DNA of 64,000 nt from Actinomadura madurae (GTDB lineage Bacteria; Actinomycetota; Actinomycetes; Streptosporangiales; Streptosporangiaceae): assembly GCF_900115095.1 (NCBI RefSeq), contig NZ_FOVH01000021.1, positions 106,579 through 170,578 of the forward strand, read 5' to 3'. The stretch's first letter is position 1. Every line of letters starts with the position of its first letter. Below are positions 1 to 7,836 of the stretch, piece by piece. The notes beneath the pieces are model-generated. The model did no database searches and had not been told where the DNA came from. It saw nothing but the letters and a program-made list of their open reading frames with translations. The translations under genes and the position numbers were made by a program.

Positions 1-714
1 GGCAAGGGCGTCCTGCGGTTCCACGCCGTGTACTGGCCGGCGATGCTGCTGTCCGCCGGACTCCCCGTGCCGGACGAGGTCCTGGTGCACGGGTACCTCA
101 CGGCCGGGGGACGGAAGATCAGCAAGTCGGGGGACGTCACGGTCGACCCGGTCGGCCTCGTCCGCGAGTTCGGCGTGGACGCCGTGCGCTGGTGGCTGCT
201 GCGCGAGGTGCCGAGGGCGGGCGACGCCGACTTCACCGCCGAGCGGCTGATCGCGCGGGCGGACGACGAGCTCGCCAACGGCCTCGGCAACCTCGTGCAC
301 CGGGTCGTCTCGATGGTCCACCGGTACCGGGGCGGGGAGGTCCCCGCCGCCGAGGCGGACGAGCTGGGGGCCGTCTGCCGGGAGGCGCCCGGCGAGATCG
401 GCGCGGCGCTGGACGACGCCGACTTCCGCCGGGCCACCGCCGCGGTGTGGCGGATCGTCGACGAGGCCAACCGCCACATCAACCGGGTGCGGCCCTGGGA
501 GCTGGCGAAGGCCGGCGACCCGCGGCTGGACGCCGTCCTGGCCGGGCTGGTGAGCGCCTGCCGGACGGTCGGCGACCTGCTGGAGCCGTTCCTGCCCGAC
601 GCGGCGGAACGCGTCCGGCGGCAGTGCGCGGGGCGGCGGCTGCCCCGTCCCGAGCCGGTGTTCCGCCGCCTCGACCGGCCGCGCCCGGTGCCCGAGGGCG
701 TCAGTTCTCGCTGA
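1..714 (+). CDS. metG: Methionyl-tRNA synthetase, C-terminal part (5' end outside window)
   Basis: Cytoplasmic class I aminoacyl-tRNA synthetase that charges tRNA-Met. The reading frame is open from base 1 and begins in the Rossmann core (residues like GKGVLRFHAVYWPAMLL, typical of MetRS). The KMSKS loop is present as KISKS at about 120-134. It is followed by the helical anticodon-binding domain, with NGLGNLVHR and a C-terminal helix around LLEPFLPDAAERV. The protein ends about 100 residues after that domain begins and has no C-terminal dimerisation domain, so it is the short actinobacterial form. Only about 237 residues are visible. The 3' end overlaps the convergent next gene by 14 bp. Confident for family. 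Whether it is the only MetRS copy cannot be judged. Confidence 0.93.
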   Translation, partial: GKGVLRFHAVYWPAMLLSAGLPVPDEVLVHGYLTAGGRKISKSGDVTVDPVGLVREFGVDAVRWWLLREVPRAGDADFTAERLIARADDELANGLGNLVHRVVSMVHRYRGGEVPAAEADELGAVCREAPGEIGAALDDADFRRATAAVWRIVDEANRHINRVRPWELAKAGDPRLDAVLAGLVSACRTVGDLLEPFLPDAAERVRRQCAGRRLPRPEPVFRRLDRPRPVPEGVSSR

Positions 715-1153
715 GGAGGCTGTAGAGGCGGCGCGCGACGAGCGGCCGCCGCGCCCGGTGGTGGCCCTCGACGGCGGCGCCGACCAGCTCGTCCTCGGCG
801 GTGAAGGCGGTCTCCATGACCGCGATGAACTCCGCCGTAGGCGGGTAGAGGCGGGCGGCGGCGCCCGCCGTCCGGCGGACGAGGACGCGCGCGCCCGTGC
901 GCAGGGCGGACTCGAAGTGGCGGACGTCCTGCCCCGCGCTGGCCTCGCTCGCGCCGAGGTCGCGGAACACCTCGACCACCGTGCAGGGCTCCCGGGCGCC
1001 GCTGTAGACGGCGAGGGCGTCCCGGACGAGCGTCCGGATCCCGCCCGGCCGCAGGTGCCCGTACGCGGGGACGCGCGCGGTGATCTCGCCGGCGACCTCG
1101 GCGGTGATCTCGTGGAGGCGGTCGGCGAGAAACGTGTCCAGGTCGGGCTGCAT
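701..1153 (-). CDS. PucR/RsbRD-type N-terminal sensor domain protein without DNA-binding domain
   Basis: 150-residue protein from an ATG at 1153, preceded by a GAAGGGGA ribosome site; an upstream in-frame start at 1195 is less likely. The sequence (ITARVPAYGHL near the N-terminus, then DLGASEASAGQDVRHFESALRTGARVLVRR) follows the all-helical N-terminal domain found in PucR/CdaR-family regulators. The C-terminal PucR helix-turn-helix that normally follows is absent: the protein stops after this domain. It may be a stand-alone sensor or partner protein, or a truncated regulator. No ligand can be inferred. Domain assignment is from motif similarity, moderate confidence. Confidence 0.6.
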   Translation of the reverse strand: MQPDLDTFLADRLHEITAEVAGEITARVPAYGHLRPGGIRTLVRDALAVYSGAREPCTVVEVFRDLGASEASAGQDVRHFESALRTGARVLVRRTAGAAARLYPPTAEFIAVMETAFTAEDELVGAAVEGHHRARRPLVARRLYSLLSEN

Positions 1154-1587
1154 GGCGCGTCCCCTTCGCGATCCGCGTGGATGCGGTAGGGGCATGTTAC
1201 CGGCGCGTAGGGGGATTCGTCGCTTACTCCCGAAACGTCCCTAGTGCGGACGGCCCGGATTTGCACACCGCACCTAGGCTCGTCATGTGGCGACCGCCGC
1301 GCTCGACCAGGGGTCGACTCAGGGGCGCCCACCCTTGGCACCCTGAGCGAAAAAATCAAGGAACCCACAGTTCAGAGCAACGCAGAAGGTCCTCTCAGCT
1401 ATGGAACAAAGTATTCCGTTCTGCTACCATGGACGGAGCGAAGGCGGCCCGGCCCCCGAGGCGCCGGGGGGATTACTCCACCCCGGTTAGGGGTTTTCCC
1501 CTATGGCGATGAGTTCGCCCGGCGGGCAGAGTCGTATTCAGCAGAAGGGACGACGAGGAATCCCTCCCGCAGGAAGAAGGCACTCCG
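1154..1587. other. Intergenic region with hairpins, no convincing gene
   Basis: 434 bp between divergent genes. The frames that run through it have no codon bias or recognisable homology. It holds two stem-loops: CCCCC/GGGGG arms around 1454-1471, and a perfect six-base inverted repeat TAGGGG-TTTT-CCCCTA at 1488-1503. A relatively AT-rich stretch lies at about 1370-1430. It probably carries the promoter and a structured leader for the small gene at 1588, but no clear -35/-10 pair could be assigned. Confidence 0.5.
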
Positions 1588-1860
1588 ATGTCGAACACGC
1601 CGAACTTCACCTCGATGACCGCAGCCGACCTCGCCGAGATCCTCTTCACCTCCCGGCTGCAGGAGTCCGACCACCCCTCCGCCGAGCAGGTCCGGATCGC
1701 CATCCACGACCGGTTCGGCGCCTGCGGCGAGGACCGCACCGCCTGCGTGGCCGTCGTCGCCCAGGAGGCCGGCGACCACCCCGAGACCTACGTGGCCCGG
1801 ATGCGCTGGGCCCTCACCACCGTCTCCGCGGCCTACCCCGAGCTGGCCACGGCGGCCTGA
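1588..1860 (+). CDS. Small conserved actinobacterial protein, function unknown
   Basis: 90-residue acidic protein. An AGGAAGAAGG ribosome site lies about 8 bases before the ATG. The core reads MTAADLAEILFTS, then AEQVRIAIHDRFGACGEDRTACVAVVAQEAGDHPETYVARMRWAL. This pattern, with two Cys and QEAGDHPE...RMRWA, resembles short uncharacterised proteins common in streptomycetes and relatives; that statement is from memory of such sequences, not a search. No membrane segment or signal. It probably forms an operon with the 47-residue gene 16 bp downstream. Function unknown. Confidence 0.65.
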   Translation: MSNTPNFTSMTAADLAEILFTSRLQESDHPSAEQVRIAIHDRFGACGEDRTACVAVVAQEAGDHPETYVARMRWALTTVSAAYPELATAA

Positions 1861-1876
1861 CCTCACCGGAGGAACC

Positions 1877-2020
1877 ATGCGTTCACCGTTCACCGACCGC
1901 CGCGAGGACATCGTCCCGCGCACGCTCCGCGACCTGATCGCCGCCGACGCGTCCCAGGCCGACAAGGAAGCGCCCCGGCGCCGACAACGCCGGACCATGA
2001 CCATCCGCCGCGTCACCTAG
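1877..2020 (+). CDS. Very small basic protein (47 aa), unknown
   Basis: ATG at 1877 with a strong GGAGGA ribosome site 4-5 bases upstream. The stop is TAG at 2018-2020. The 47-residue product starts MRSPFTDRREDIVPRTLRDLIAADA and ends in an arginine-rich tail (RRRQRRTMTIRRVT). It lies 16 bp after the preceding small gene and is likely co-transcribed and translationally linked. No family recognised. The good ribosome site and the position argue that it is real. A cleaved peptide product is possible, but nothing shows it. Confidence 0.5.
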   Translation: MRSPFTDRREDIVPRTLRDLIAADASQADKEAPRRRQRRTMTIRRVT

Positions 2021-2155
2021 CGACCGCGCCACCGGCACCGCCCGGTGGCGCGCGTCGTCCTCACCACACCCCCGGCCCACGGCATCGCGCCCGCGTCCTG
2101 CGGCCCCGCCGGACGGGACGTGGCCGCCTCCGGCCGCGAACTATGCTTGGCGACC

Positions 2156-2932
2156 GTGAGCCAAGAGCCGACGGACGAACAGGGCGGCCATCCCCGCGCC
2201 GACGGCCGCGAGTACCGGATCGGCGAACTCGCGAAGGCCGCCGGCGTCCCGGTACGGACGCTCCGCTACTACCAGGAGCGCAAGCTGCTGCCGCCGCCCC
2301 GCCGCGAGGGGCGCATCGGGCTCTACTCCGAGGACCATCTCGCCCGGCTCCGCATGATCGGGAACCTGCTGGAGCGCGGGCACACCCTGGAGGGCATCCG
2401 GGAACTGCTCTCGGCGTGGGAGCAGGGCCGCGACATCGGCACCGTCCTCGGCGTCGAGAAGGCCGTCACGACCCCGTGGTCCACCGAGGTCCCGGTCACG
2501 ATGACGCTGGACGAGCTGGCGGCGCTGTTCCCCGGCGAGGTCGGCGCGGACGCCGTCGAGCGGGCCGTCGCGCTCGGCCACATCGAGGTGGACGGCGACC
2601 GCGTCACCCACTGGAGCCGCCGCCAGCTCGACGCGACGGTGACGCTCGTCCGGGCCGGGGTGCCGCTGGACGCCGTCCTGTCGGCCGGGCTGGAGCTGCA
2701 GCGCAGCATGGACGACCTCGCCGCGATGTTCGTCCGGCTGATCGCCACGCACGTCGTCGGGCGCCTCGACGACCGCGAGATCGACGACCGGCATCTCGGC
2801 GAGCTCACCGAGACCCTCGCGCGGCTGCGGCCCGGCGCCCAGGTCACGGTCGAGGCCGGCTTCGCGCGCGCCATGGACCGCCAGGTCCGCGCCGCGATCG
2901 ACCAGCTCCTCGCCCGCCTCGCCACCCCCTGA
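2156..2932 (+). CDS. MerR-family transcriptional regulator
   Basis: 258 residues from a GTG at 2156. That start is chosen because a TATGCT hexamer ends about nine bases before it, as in leaderless actinobacterial genes, and because the MerR domain begins soon after. Residues about 18-88 form the winged-helix domain (EYRIGELAKAAGVPVRTLRYYQERKLLPPPRREG, then YSEDHLARLRMIGNLLERGHTLEGI). A long C-terminal effector region of about 165 residues follows. It contains no Cys pair for metal binding, so a metal sensor is unlikely. The target is unknown; no divergent target is adjacent. Family call is firm. Confidence 0.85.
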   Translation: MSQEPTDEQGGHPRADGREYRIGELAKAAGVPVRTLRYYQERKLLPPPRREGRIGLYSEDHLARLRMIGNLLERGHTLEGIRELLSAWEQGRDIGTVLGVEKAVTTPWSTEVPVTMTLDELAALFPGEVGADAVERAVALGHIEVDGDRVTHWSRRQLDATVTLVRAGVPLDAVLSAGLELQRSMDDLAAMFVRLIATHVVGRLDDREIDDRHLGELTETLARLRPGAQVTVEAGFARAMDRQVRAAIDQLLARLATP

Positions 2933-3053
2933 GTCCCGGCTTCTTCGAGCGGGGTGCGCGGTCCGGCCCCGCGGAGACCTCGAACGGCATGCCCGCCTCC
3001 AGGCCCTTCACCGGCGGTGCCTTCGCCTGACCTGCGCCTGACGCGGGAGAACG

Positions 3054-3527
3054 TTACCGACGGTGGGTGGGGCCCTGTTCCAGGGCGGCCTCGTAGGCAC
3101 GCAGCGCGCCGATGACCGTGGCGCGTTCGGCCGGGGCCAGGCCGCGCATGACGCGCTCCCAGGCGGACGCGCTGCCGGAGAGCCATTCGGCGATCGGCCC
3201 GGCGAAGGCGGGGGCGATGGCGACGATCCGGCGCCGGCGGTCGGCGGGGTCGGCGGCGCGCTCCAGGACGCCGAGCTTCGACAGGTCGCTCACCATGAGG
3301 CTGATGGTGGTCGGGGCGACCTCCAGCCGGGCGGCGAGGTCGCTGACGCTCGCCGGGCCGTCGTACTCCAGGTGCGCCAGCAGCGCGAGATGGCGCGGCG
3401 CCAGGTCGAGGCCCTGGAGCGCCGGCGGGATGGGCAGGCGCTTGGCGCGGCCGACGATCCGCGGCATGAGCAGCAGCAGCGTCCGGACGGCCTCGTCGAC
3501 GGCCGGACCGCCCGATCCGGTGGACAT
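3054..3527 (-). CDS. MarR-family transcriptional regulator
   Basis: 157 residues from ATG at 3527. Central winged helix: ALLAHLEYDGPASVSDLAARLEVAPTTISLMVSDLSKLGVLERAADPADRRRRIV, where the DPxDRR wing is diagnostic of MarR. The protein is transcribed divergently from a tautomerase gene. Two copies of a 14-bp palindrome sit in the 63-bp intergenic space, so it probably represses itself and the tautomerase gene. Ligand unknown; MarR proteins typically respond to phenolic compounds, which would match a tautomerase of aromatic catabolism, but that is inference. Confidence 0.88.
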   Translation of the reverse strand: MSTGSGGPAVDEAVRTLLLLMPRIVGRAKRLPIPPALQGLDLAPRHLALLAHLEYDGPASVSDLAARLEVAPTTISLMVSDLSKLGVLERAADPADRRRRIVAIAPAFAGPIAEWLSGSASAWERVMRGLAPAERATVIGALRAYEAALEQGPTHRR

Positions 3528-3546
3528 CGGCACCCTCCACAAGTAC

Positions 3547-3575
3547 CTTTGAGGTCAAAGCCTTTGAGGTCAAAG
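3547..3575. promoter_or_regulatory. Tandem MarR-type operator
   Basis: Two identical copies of CTTTGA-GG-TCAAAG (perfect six-base arms) at 3547-3560 and 3562-3575, centre to centre 15 bp. They lie between the start of the MarR gene and the GTG of the tautomerase. The size and position fit MarR dimer sites covering both promoters. Confidence 0.7.
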
Positions 3576-3590
3576 AGAACGGGGACCACT

Positions 3591-3971
3591 GTGCCGCATC
3601 TGACCGTCCACCTTCCAGAAGACAGGCTGGCGGGCCGCGAGCCCGAGCTCATCGCCGCGCTGACCGAGGCGATCGTCGGCGCCTACGGCGAGTGGGCCCG
3701 CGAGCTGGCGAGCGTCCACCTGTCCGGCGTCCCCGCCGGCCGCCTCGCCCAGGGCGGCAAGGCCGTGGACACGACCGTCTCGCTGGTCATGGGCGTCCGC
3801 GCCGCCGCCTTCGACCGCCCCGAGGCCGCCGAGTTCAGCGCGAAGCTGGCCGCCGGGCTCACCGACGCGATCACCGCCGTCCTCGGCGAGGAGCTCCGCC
3901 CCGGCACCACGGTGGAACTCGTGGCGTCCCCCCAGGAACGCACCTTCGTGGCCGGCGTCCCCGCGCCCTGA
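3591..3971 (+). CDS. 4-oxalocrotonate tautomerase family protein
   Basis: 126 residues from a GTG at 3591. This start leaves Pro as residue 2 (MPHLTVHLPEDRL), the catalytic Pro-1 after Met removal in the tautomerase superfamily. Length is about twice the 62-residue 4-OT subunit. The sequence shows two beta-alpha-beta-like halves, with PHLTVHL at the start and TTVSLVMGVRAAAF in the middle, resembling fused tautomerases or the MIF/CHMI branch. It likely catalyses keto-enol tautomerisation, substrate unknown. The MarR gene is divergent and the tandem operator lies directly upstream, so it is probably induced by a small aromatic ligand. Medium-high confidence for family. Confidence 0.72.
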   Translation: MPHLTVHLPEDRLAGREPELIAALTEAIVGAYGEWARELASVHLSGVPAGRLAQGGKAVDTTVSLVMGVRAAAFDRPEAAEFSAKLAAGLTDAITAVLGEELRPGTTVELVASPQERTFVAGVPAP

Positions 3972-4040
3972 CCGGCGGTGGCCGCGAGCCCTCCCGCTGA
4001 TCGGCCGAGCCGGGCCCGGCGGCTCGGCGATACTGGGGGG

Positions 4041-5804
4041 ATGGTCGACGACGAGCGCTGGAAGGCGCGTTTCCGGGCCGCGCGGATGAGCCTGCCCCGA
4101 TGGGCGCGGGACGCCCCGAGCCGCAGCATCTACCGGTCGAACGCGACCGGGACCTGGGAGATCTACACCTGGGACCGCGACACGGGCGAGCAACGCCAGG
4201 TGACCGATCGGCCCAACGGCACCTGGAGCGGGACCGTCGACCCGTCCGGCGAGTCGGTGTGGTGGTTCGCCGACACGGACGGGGACGAGTTCGGCGTGTG
4301 GCGGCGCGTCCCGTTCGGCGAGACGGAGAGCGTTCCGGCGGTTCCCGGGCTCGAACCGTCGTACCCGTCCGGGCTGGCCCTCGGCCGCGGCGGGCTCGCC
4401 GTCATCGGGCGGACGACCGACCAGGGCAACACCGTCCACTTCTGCCGCCCCGGCTCGGCGCCGGAGGTGCTCTACCACCACGCGGAGGACGCGCACGTCG
4501 CCGACCTGTCCCGGGACGAGTCCCTGATCGCGATCGGGCACAGCGAGCACGGCGACAGCCGCCACATGGCGCTGCGCGTGCTGCGTCCCGACGGCTCGAC
4601 GGTCGCCGACCTCTGGGACGGCCCCGGCAAGGGCGTCTACGGCGCCGGGTTCGCCCCGGTCGAGGGCGACACGCGGCTCCTGGTCAACCACGAGCGGCGC
4701 GGCCGGGACGAGATGCTCGTCTGGGACCCCGTCGCCGGCACCGAGCGGGAGATCGTCCTCGACCTGCCCGGCGAGATCGGCGCCGGCTGGTACCCGGACG
4801 GGACGGCGCTGCTGGTCTCCCACTCGCACGAGGCGCGCGACGAGCTGTACCGCTACGACCTGGCGGACGGGACGCTGACCAGGATCGACACGCCGCGCGG
4901 CGTGATCGGTGGGGCGACCGTGCGGCCGGACGGGACCGTCGAGTTCGTCTGGTCGTCGGCCGCCGAGCCGCCGGTGATCCGCTCCACGTCCGGCGCGGTC
5001 GTCCGCACGCCCCCCGGGCCGCCGGCGCCGCCGTCCGTCCCGGTCGAGGACGTGTGGGTGGACGGGCCCGGCGGCCGCGTCCACGCGCTGGTCAGCAAGC
5101 CGGAGGGCGACCGCCCTTACCCGACGGTCTTCGACATCCACGGCGGGCCGACCGCGCAGGACGACGACTCGTTCGTCCCGACGGCCGCCGCCTGGGTCGA
5201 CCACGGGTTCGCGGTCGTGCGCGTCAACTACCGGGGCTCGACCGGCTACGGGTCCGAGTGGCGCGACGCCATCGAGGGACGCGTCGGCCTCACCGAGCTG
5301 GAGGACGTCAAGGCCGTCCGCGACTGGGCGGTCGGGTCGGGGCTCGCCGACCCGGGGCGGCTCGTCCTGACCGGTGGGTCATGGGGCGGGTTCCTCACCC
5401 TGCTCGGCATCGGCACGCAGCCGGACGACTGGACCGTCGCCGTCGCCGCCGTCCCCGTCGCCGACTACGTCGCCGCGTACGAGGACGAGATGGAGGGCCT
5501 CCAGGCGTTCGACCGGTCGCTGTTCGGCGGGTCGCCGGAGGAGGTCCCGGAACGGTACCGCGAGTCGTCCCCCATCACCTACGTCGAGCGGGTCAAGGCG
5601 CCGGTGCTGGTCCTCGCCGGGGAGAACGACCCGCGCTGCCCCATCCGGCAGATCGACAACTACCTGGCGCGGCTCGCCGAGCTGGGCCGCCCGCACGAGG
5701 TGTACCGGTACGACGCGGGCCACGGCTCCCTCGTCGTCGAGGAGCGCATCACGCAGATGGCCGCCGAGATCGGCTTCGCCCGGAAGCACCTCGGCATGTC
5801 GTGA
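4041..5804 (+). CDS. S9-family serine peptidase (prolyl oligopeptidase / acylaminoacyl peptidase type)
   Basis: 587 residues from ATG 4041, just after a GGGGGG ribosome site. Residues about 20-330 form a beta-propeller-like part (repeated YxWDRDTGEQRQVTDRPNG, DRDTGE and DxDGDEFGVWR strands). Residues 340-587 form the alpha/beta hydrolase domain, with HGGPT before the nucleophile elbow. Catalytic triad by position: Ser447 in GGSWGG, Asp530 in GENDPRCP, His561 in DAGHGS. No signal peptide, so it acts in the cytoplasm, removing dipeptides or acyl-amino acids from short peptides. Monocistronic, followed by a strong bidirectional hairpin. High confidence for family. Confidence 0.9.
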   Translation: MVDDERWKARFRAARMSLPRWARDAPSRSIYRSNATGTWEIYTWDRDTGEQRQVTDRPNGTWSGTVDPSGESVWWFADTDGDEFGVWRRVPFGETESVPAVPGLEPSYPSGLALGRGGLAVIGRTTDQGNTVHFCRPGSAPEVLYHHAEDAHVADLSRDESLIAIGHSEHGDSRHMALRVLRPDGSTVADLWDGPGKGVYGAGFAPVEGDTRLLVNHERRGRDEMLVWDPVAGTEREIVLDLPGEIGAGWYPDGTALLVSHSHEARDELYRYDLADGTLTRIDTPRGVIGGATVRPDGTVEFVWSSAAEPPVIRSTSGAVVRTPPGPPAPPSVPVEDVWVDGPGGRVHALVSKPEGDRPYPTVFDIHGGPTAQDDDSFVPTAAAWVDHGFAVVRVNYRGSTGYGSEWRDAIEGRVGLTELEDVKAVRDWAVGSGLADPGRLVLTGGSWGGFLTLLGIGTQPDDWTVAVAAVPVADYVAAYEDEMEGLQAFDRSLFGGSPEEVPERYRESSPITYVERVKAPVLVLAGENDPRCPIRQIDNYLARLAELGRPHEVYRYDAGHGSLVVEERITQMAAEIGFARKHLGMS

Positions 5805-5811
5805 GCCATCA

Positions 5812-5841
5812 GGGGCGGGCGGTCGCGCCGCCGCCCGCCCC
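5812..5841. terminator. Bidirectional hairpin terminator
   Basis: Perfect 11-bp stem, GGGGCGGGCGG paired with CCGCCCGCCCC around an 8-base loop. It lies between the convergent S9 peptidase and TetR genes and serves both strands. There is no U-tract, as is usual for actinobacterial hairpins. Confidence 0.7.
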
Positions 5842-5844
5842 GGT

Positions 5845-6513
5845 TCAGGCGCGGACCTCGCGGATGATGCCCACCAGCTCGCGGGTCACGGACTTGAACC
5901 CGGGCATGCGCGACATCGAGACCATGCGGTTGACCAGCGGGACCGTCCGCTCGACGAGCAGGTAGGTCTTGCGGCAGCCGGGCGAGCTGTCGTGCACCCA
6001 GTACAGGACGATGCCCATCGAGTAGATCCACAGCAGCTCGGGCAGCTCGGCCCGGAACTCCTTGTCGATCTTCAGGTCGGAGCCATCGACGACCTCGCGG
6101 TAGATCGCCACCGCGGAGTCGCGGGCCGGGCCGGACTCGGCGCTGAACGGGTTGAGCGGGCTGGTCGGCTCGGCGGCGAACTTGAAGAACTTCCCGGCGA
6201 ACTCGTGGTACGGCACCATCGTGTCGACCCGCGCCTTCAGCACGCCGAGCAGCCGGGGCGCGAACGCGGTCTCGGCGTCCAGGACGGCCCGGCAGGCCGC
6301 GACATGATCGTCCTGCAGCTCGTCGTAGTAGGCCTGGATCAGCTCCTCTTTGGAGCCGAAGTAGTAGTAGGCGTTGCCGACCGAGACGCCCGCCTCCTTG
6401 GCGATCGCCCGCATCGTCGTCGCCTCGTAGCCGCGCTCCCGGAACAGGCGCAGCGCCGTCTCGACGATCACGGCGCGCGTCTGCTCGGACTTCACGGCCT
6501 TCGTCTCGGTCAC
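5845..6513 (-). CDS. TetR-family transcriptional regulator
   Basis: 222 residues. The GTG at 6513 is preferred (MTETKAVKSEQTRAVIVETALRLF) because AGGGTGG precedes it; the frame stays open further upstream. The N-terminal HTH is FRERGYEATTMRAIAKEAGVSVGNAYYYFGSKEELIQAYY. The C-terminal ligand domain (TMVPYHEFAGKFFKFA...LPLNPFSAESG) matches a TetR subgroup often seen alone in actinomycetes. No divergent partner: the next gene upstream is asd on the same strand. Target and ligand unknown. Confidence 0.85.
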   Translation of the reverse strand: MTETKAVKSEQTRAVIVETALRLFRERGYEATTMRAIAKEAGVSVGNAYYYFGSKEELIQAYYDELQDDHVAACRAVLDAETAFAPRLLGVLKARVDTMVPYHEFAGKFFKFAAEPTSPLNPFSAESGPARDSAVAIYREVVDGSDLKIDKEFRAELPELLWIYSMGIVLYWVHDSSPGCRKTYLLVERTVPLVNRMVSMSRMPGFKSVTRELVGIIREVRA

Positions 6514-6630
6514 GCATGCCACCCTAAAGCCCGAGTGCGACGTCCCGCTCATGCCACGAACCGCCGCACGGCGCAACCCCGCGTCCGGGAACGGTATACC
6601 CAGACGGGACCGGCATCGCGCCACCCCCGC

Positions 6631-7707
6631 TCAGCCGGCGAGTTCGGCGGCGATCAGCTCGGCGGTCTGCGCGGTGTTGAGCGCGGCGCCCTTGCGCAGG
6701 TTGTCGCCGCTGAGGAACAGGTCGAGCGCGTACGGGTCGTCCAGGGAACGGCGGACGCGCCCGGCCCAGGTCGGGTCGGTGCCCGCGACGTCGGACGGGG
6801 TCGGGAACTCGCGCGTGTCCGGGTTGTCGCACAGCACGACCCCGGCCGACCGGGCGAGGACGTCCTGCGCCTCCCCGCGGCCGGTCCGCTCCTCGAACAC
6901 CGCGTGGACGGCCATCGAGTGACCGGTGATCACCGGCACCCGCACGCAGGTCGCCGCGACCCGCAGCCCCGGCAGGCCGAGGATCTTGCGGGTCTCGTCG
7001 CGCAGGCCGACCTCGTCGGACGTCCAGCCGCCGTCGGCCTGCGTCCCCGTCCACGGCACGACGTTCATCGCGAGCGGCGCGGGGAACGGGCCGAGCTCGC
7101 CGACGACGCCGCGGATGTCGCCCGCCCGGTTGCCGAGCGCCCGGTCGCCGCCGACCTTCTCCAGCTGCCCGTACAGGGTGTCGCTGCCGGCCCGGCCCGC
7201 CCCGGACGCCGCCTGGTAGGACGCGATGACCAGCTCCTTCAGCCCGTACCGGCGGTGCAGCGCGCCGATCGCCACGATCATCGACAGCGTCGCGCAGCCG
7301 GGGCCGGCGACGATGCCGCGCGGGCGGTCCCGCACCCGCTCCGGGTTCACCTCGGGGACGACGAGCGGCACGTCCGGTCTCGTCCGGAACGCGCGGGAGC
7401 CGTCGACCGCGACGGCGCCGCGGGACGCCGCGACCGGCGCCCACTCGGCGGCGACCGCGTCCGGCACGGCGAACATCGCCACGTCGACGCCGTCGAAGAC
7501 CTCGGGGGTCAGCGGGGCCACCGGCACGTCCTCGCCGCGCACCTGGAGCGGCCGCCCGGCGGAACGTTCCGACGCCACGAGCCGGATCTCCCCGTACACG
7601 TCCCGGCGGGTGGACAGCAGATGGCGCATCACCGAGCCGACCGCCCCGGTCGCGCCCACGACCGCGAGGGCCGGACGTCCGGAATCCGAGTCCATCGTCG
7701 CACTCAC
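6631..7707 (-). CDS. asd: Aspartate-semialdehyde dehydrogenase
   Basis: Converts aspartyl-phosphate to aspartate semialdehyde, the branch point to lysine/diaminopimelate, threonine and methionine. 358 residues. The Rossmann motif GATGAVG is at 18-24. The catalytic Cys is at 138 in GPGCATLS; most family members read NPNCTT here, so the flanking Asn residues are replaced by Gly. SYQAASGAG at about 163-171 supplies the conserved Gln, GHSMAVHAVF the conserved His, and GDNLRKGAALN closes the protein. It follows aspartokinase on the same strand, but a strong terminator separates them. Function is firm. The GPGC variant makes this worth comparing with other asd copies. Confidence 0.9.
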   Translation of the reverse strand: MSATMDSDSGRPALAVVGATGAVGSVMRHLLSTRRDVYGEIRLVASERSAGRPLQVRGEDVPVAPLTPEVFDGVDVAMFAVPDAVAAEWAPVAASRGAVAVDGSRAFRTRPDVPLVVPEVNPERVRDRPRGIVAGPGCATLSMIVAIGALHRRYGLKELVIASYQAASGAGRAGSDTLYGQLEKVGGDRALGNRAGDIRGVVGELGPFPAPLAMNVVPWTGTQADGGWTSDEVGLRDETRKILGLPGLRVAATCVRVPVITGHSMAVHAVFEERTGRGEAQDVLARSAGVVLCDNPDTREFPTPSDVAGTDPTWAGRVRRSLDDPYALDLFLSGDNLRKGAALNTAQTAELIAAELAG

Positions 7708-7791
7708 ATCCTCAGAACTACCGCGATCCGCGACCGGTTCCCGGACGGGATGCTCCCACCGGCGGCGACGCGGGTCTGAGTCGGGCGACGC

Positions 7792-7826
7792 AAAAGGCCG
7801 CGCGGGACGGGATCGCCCGCGCGGCC
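7792..7826 (-). terminator. Intrinsic terminator after aspartokinase
   Basis: Perfect 11-bp stem GGCCGCGCGGG / CCCGCGCGGCC with a 9-base loop. On the minus strand it is followed by TTTT. It lies directly behind the aspartokinase stop and before asd, so asd depends on read-through or its own promoter. Confidence 0.8.
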
Positions 7827-7836
7827 CCGCGGAACG

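Noticed and set aside
28..714. MetRS gene starting at the ATG in the window (pos. 70 or nearby)
   Set aside because: The frame is open to base 1 and MetRS motifs continue before the first Met, so the gene is cut by the window edge.
3570..5204. Long minus-strand open frame opposite the S9 peptidase
   Set aside because: Shadow of a GC-rich coding strand: sequence is low-complexity Arg/Ala/Gly, with no motif. The plus frame has a full catalytic triad.
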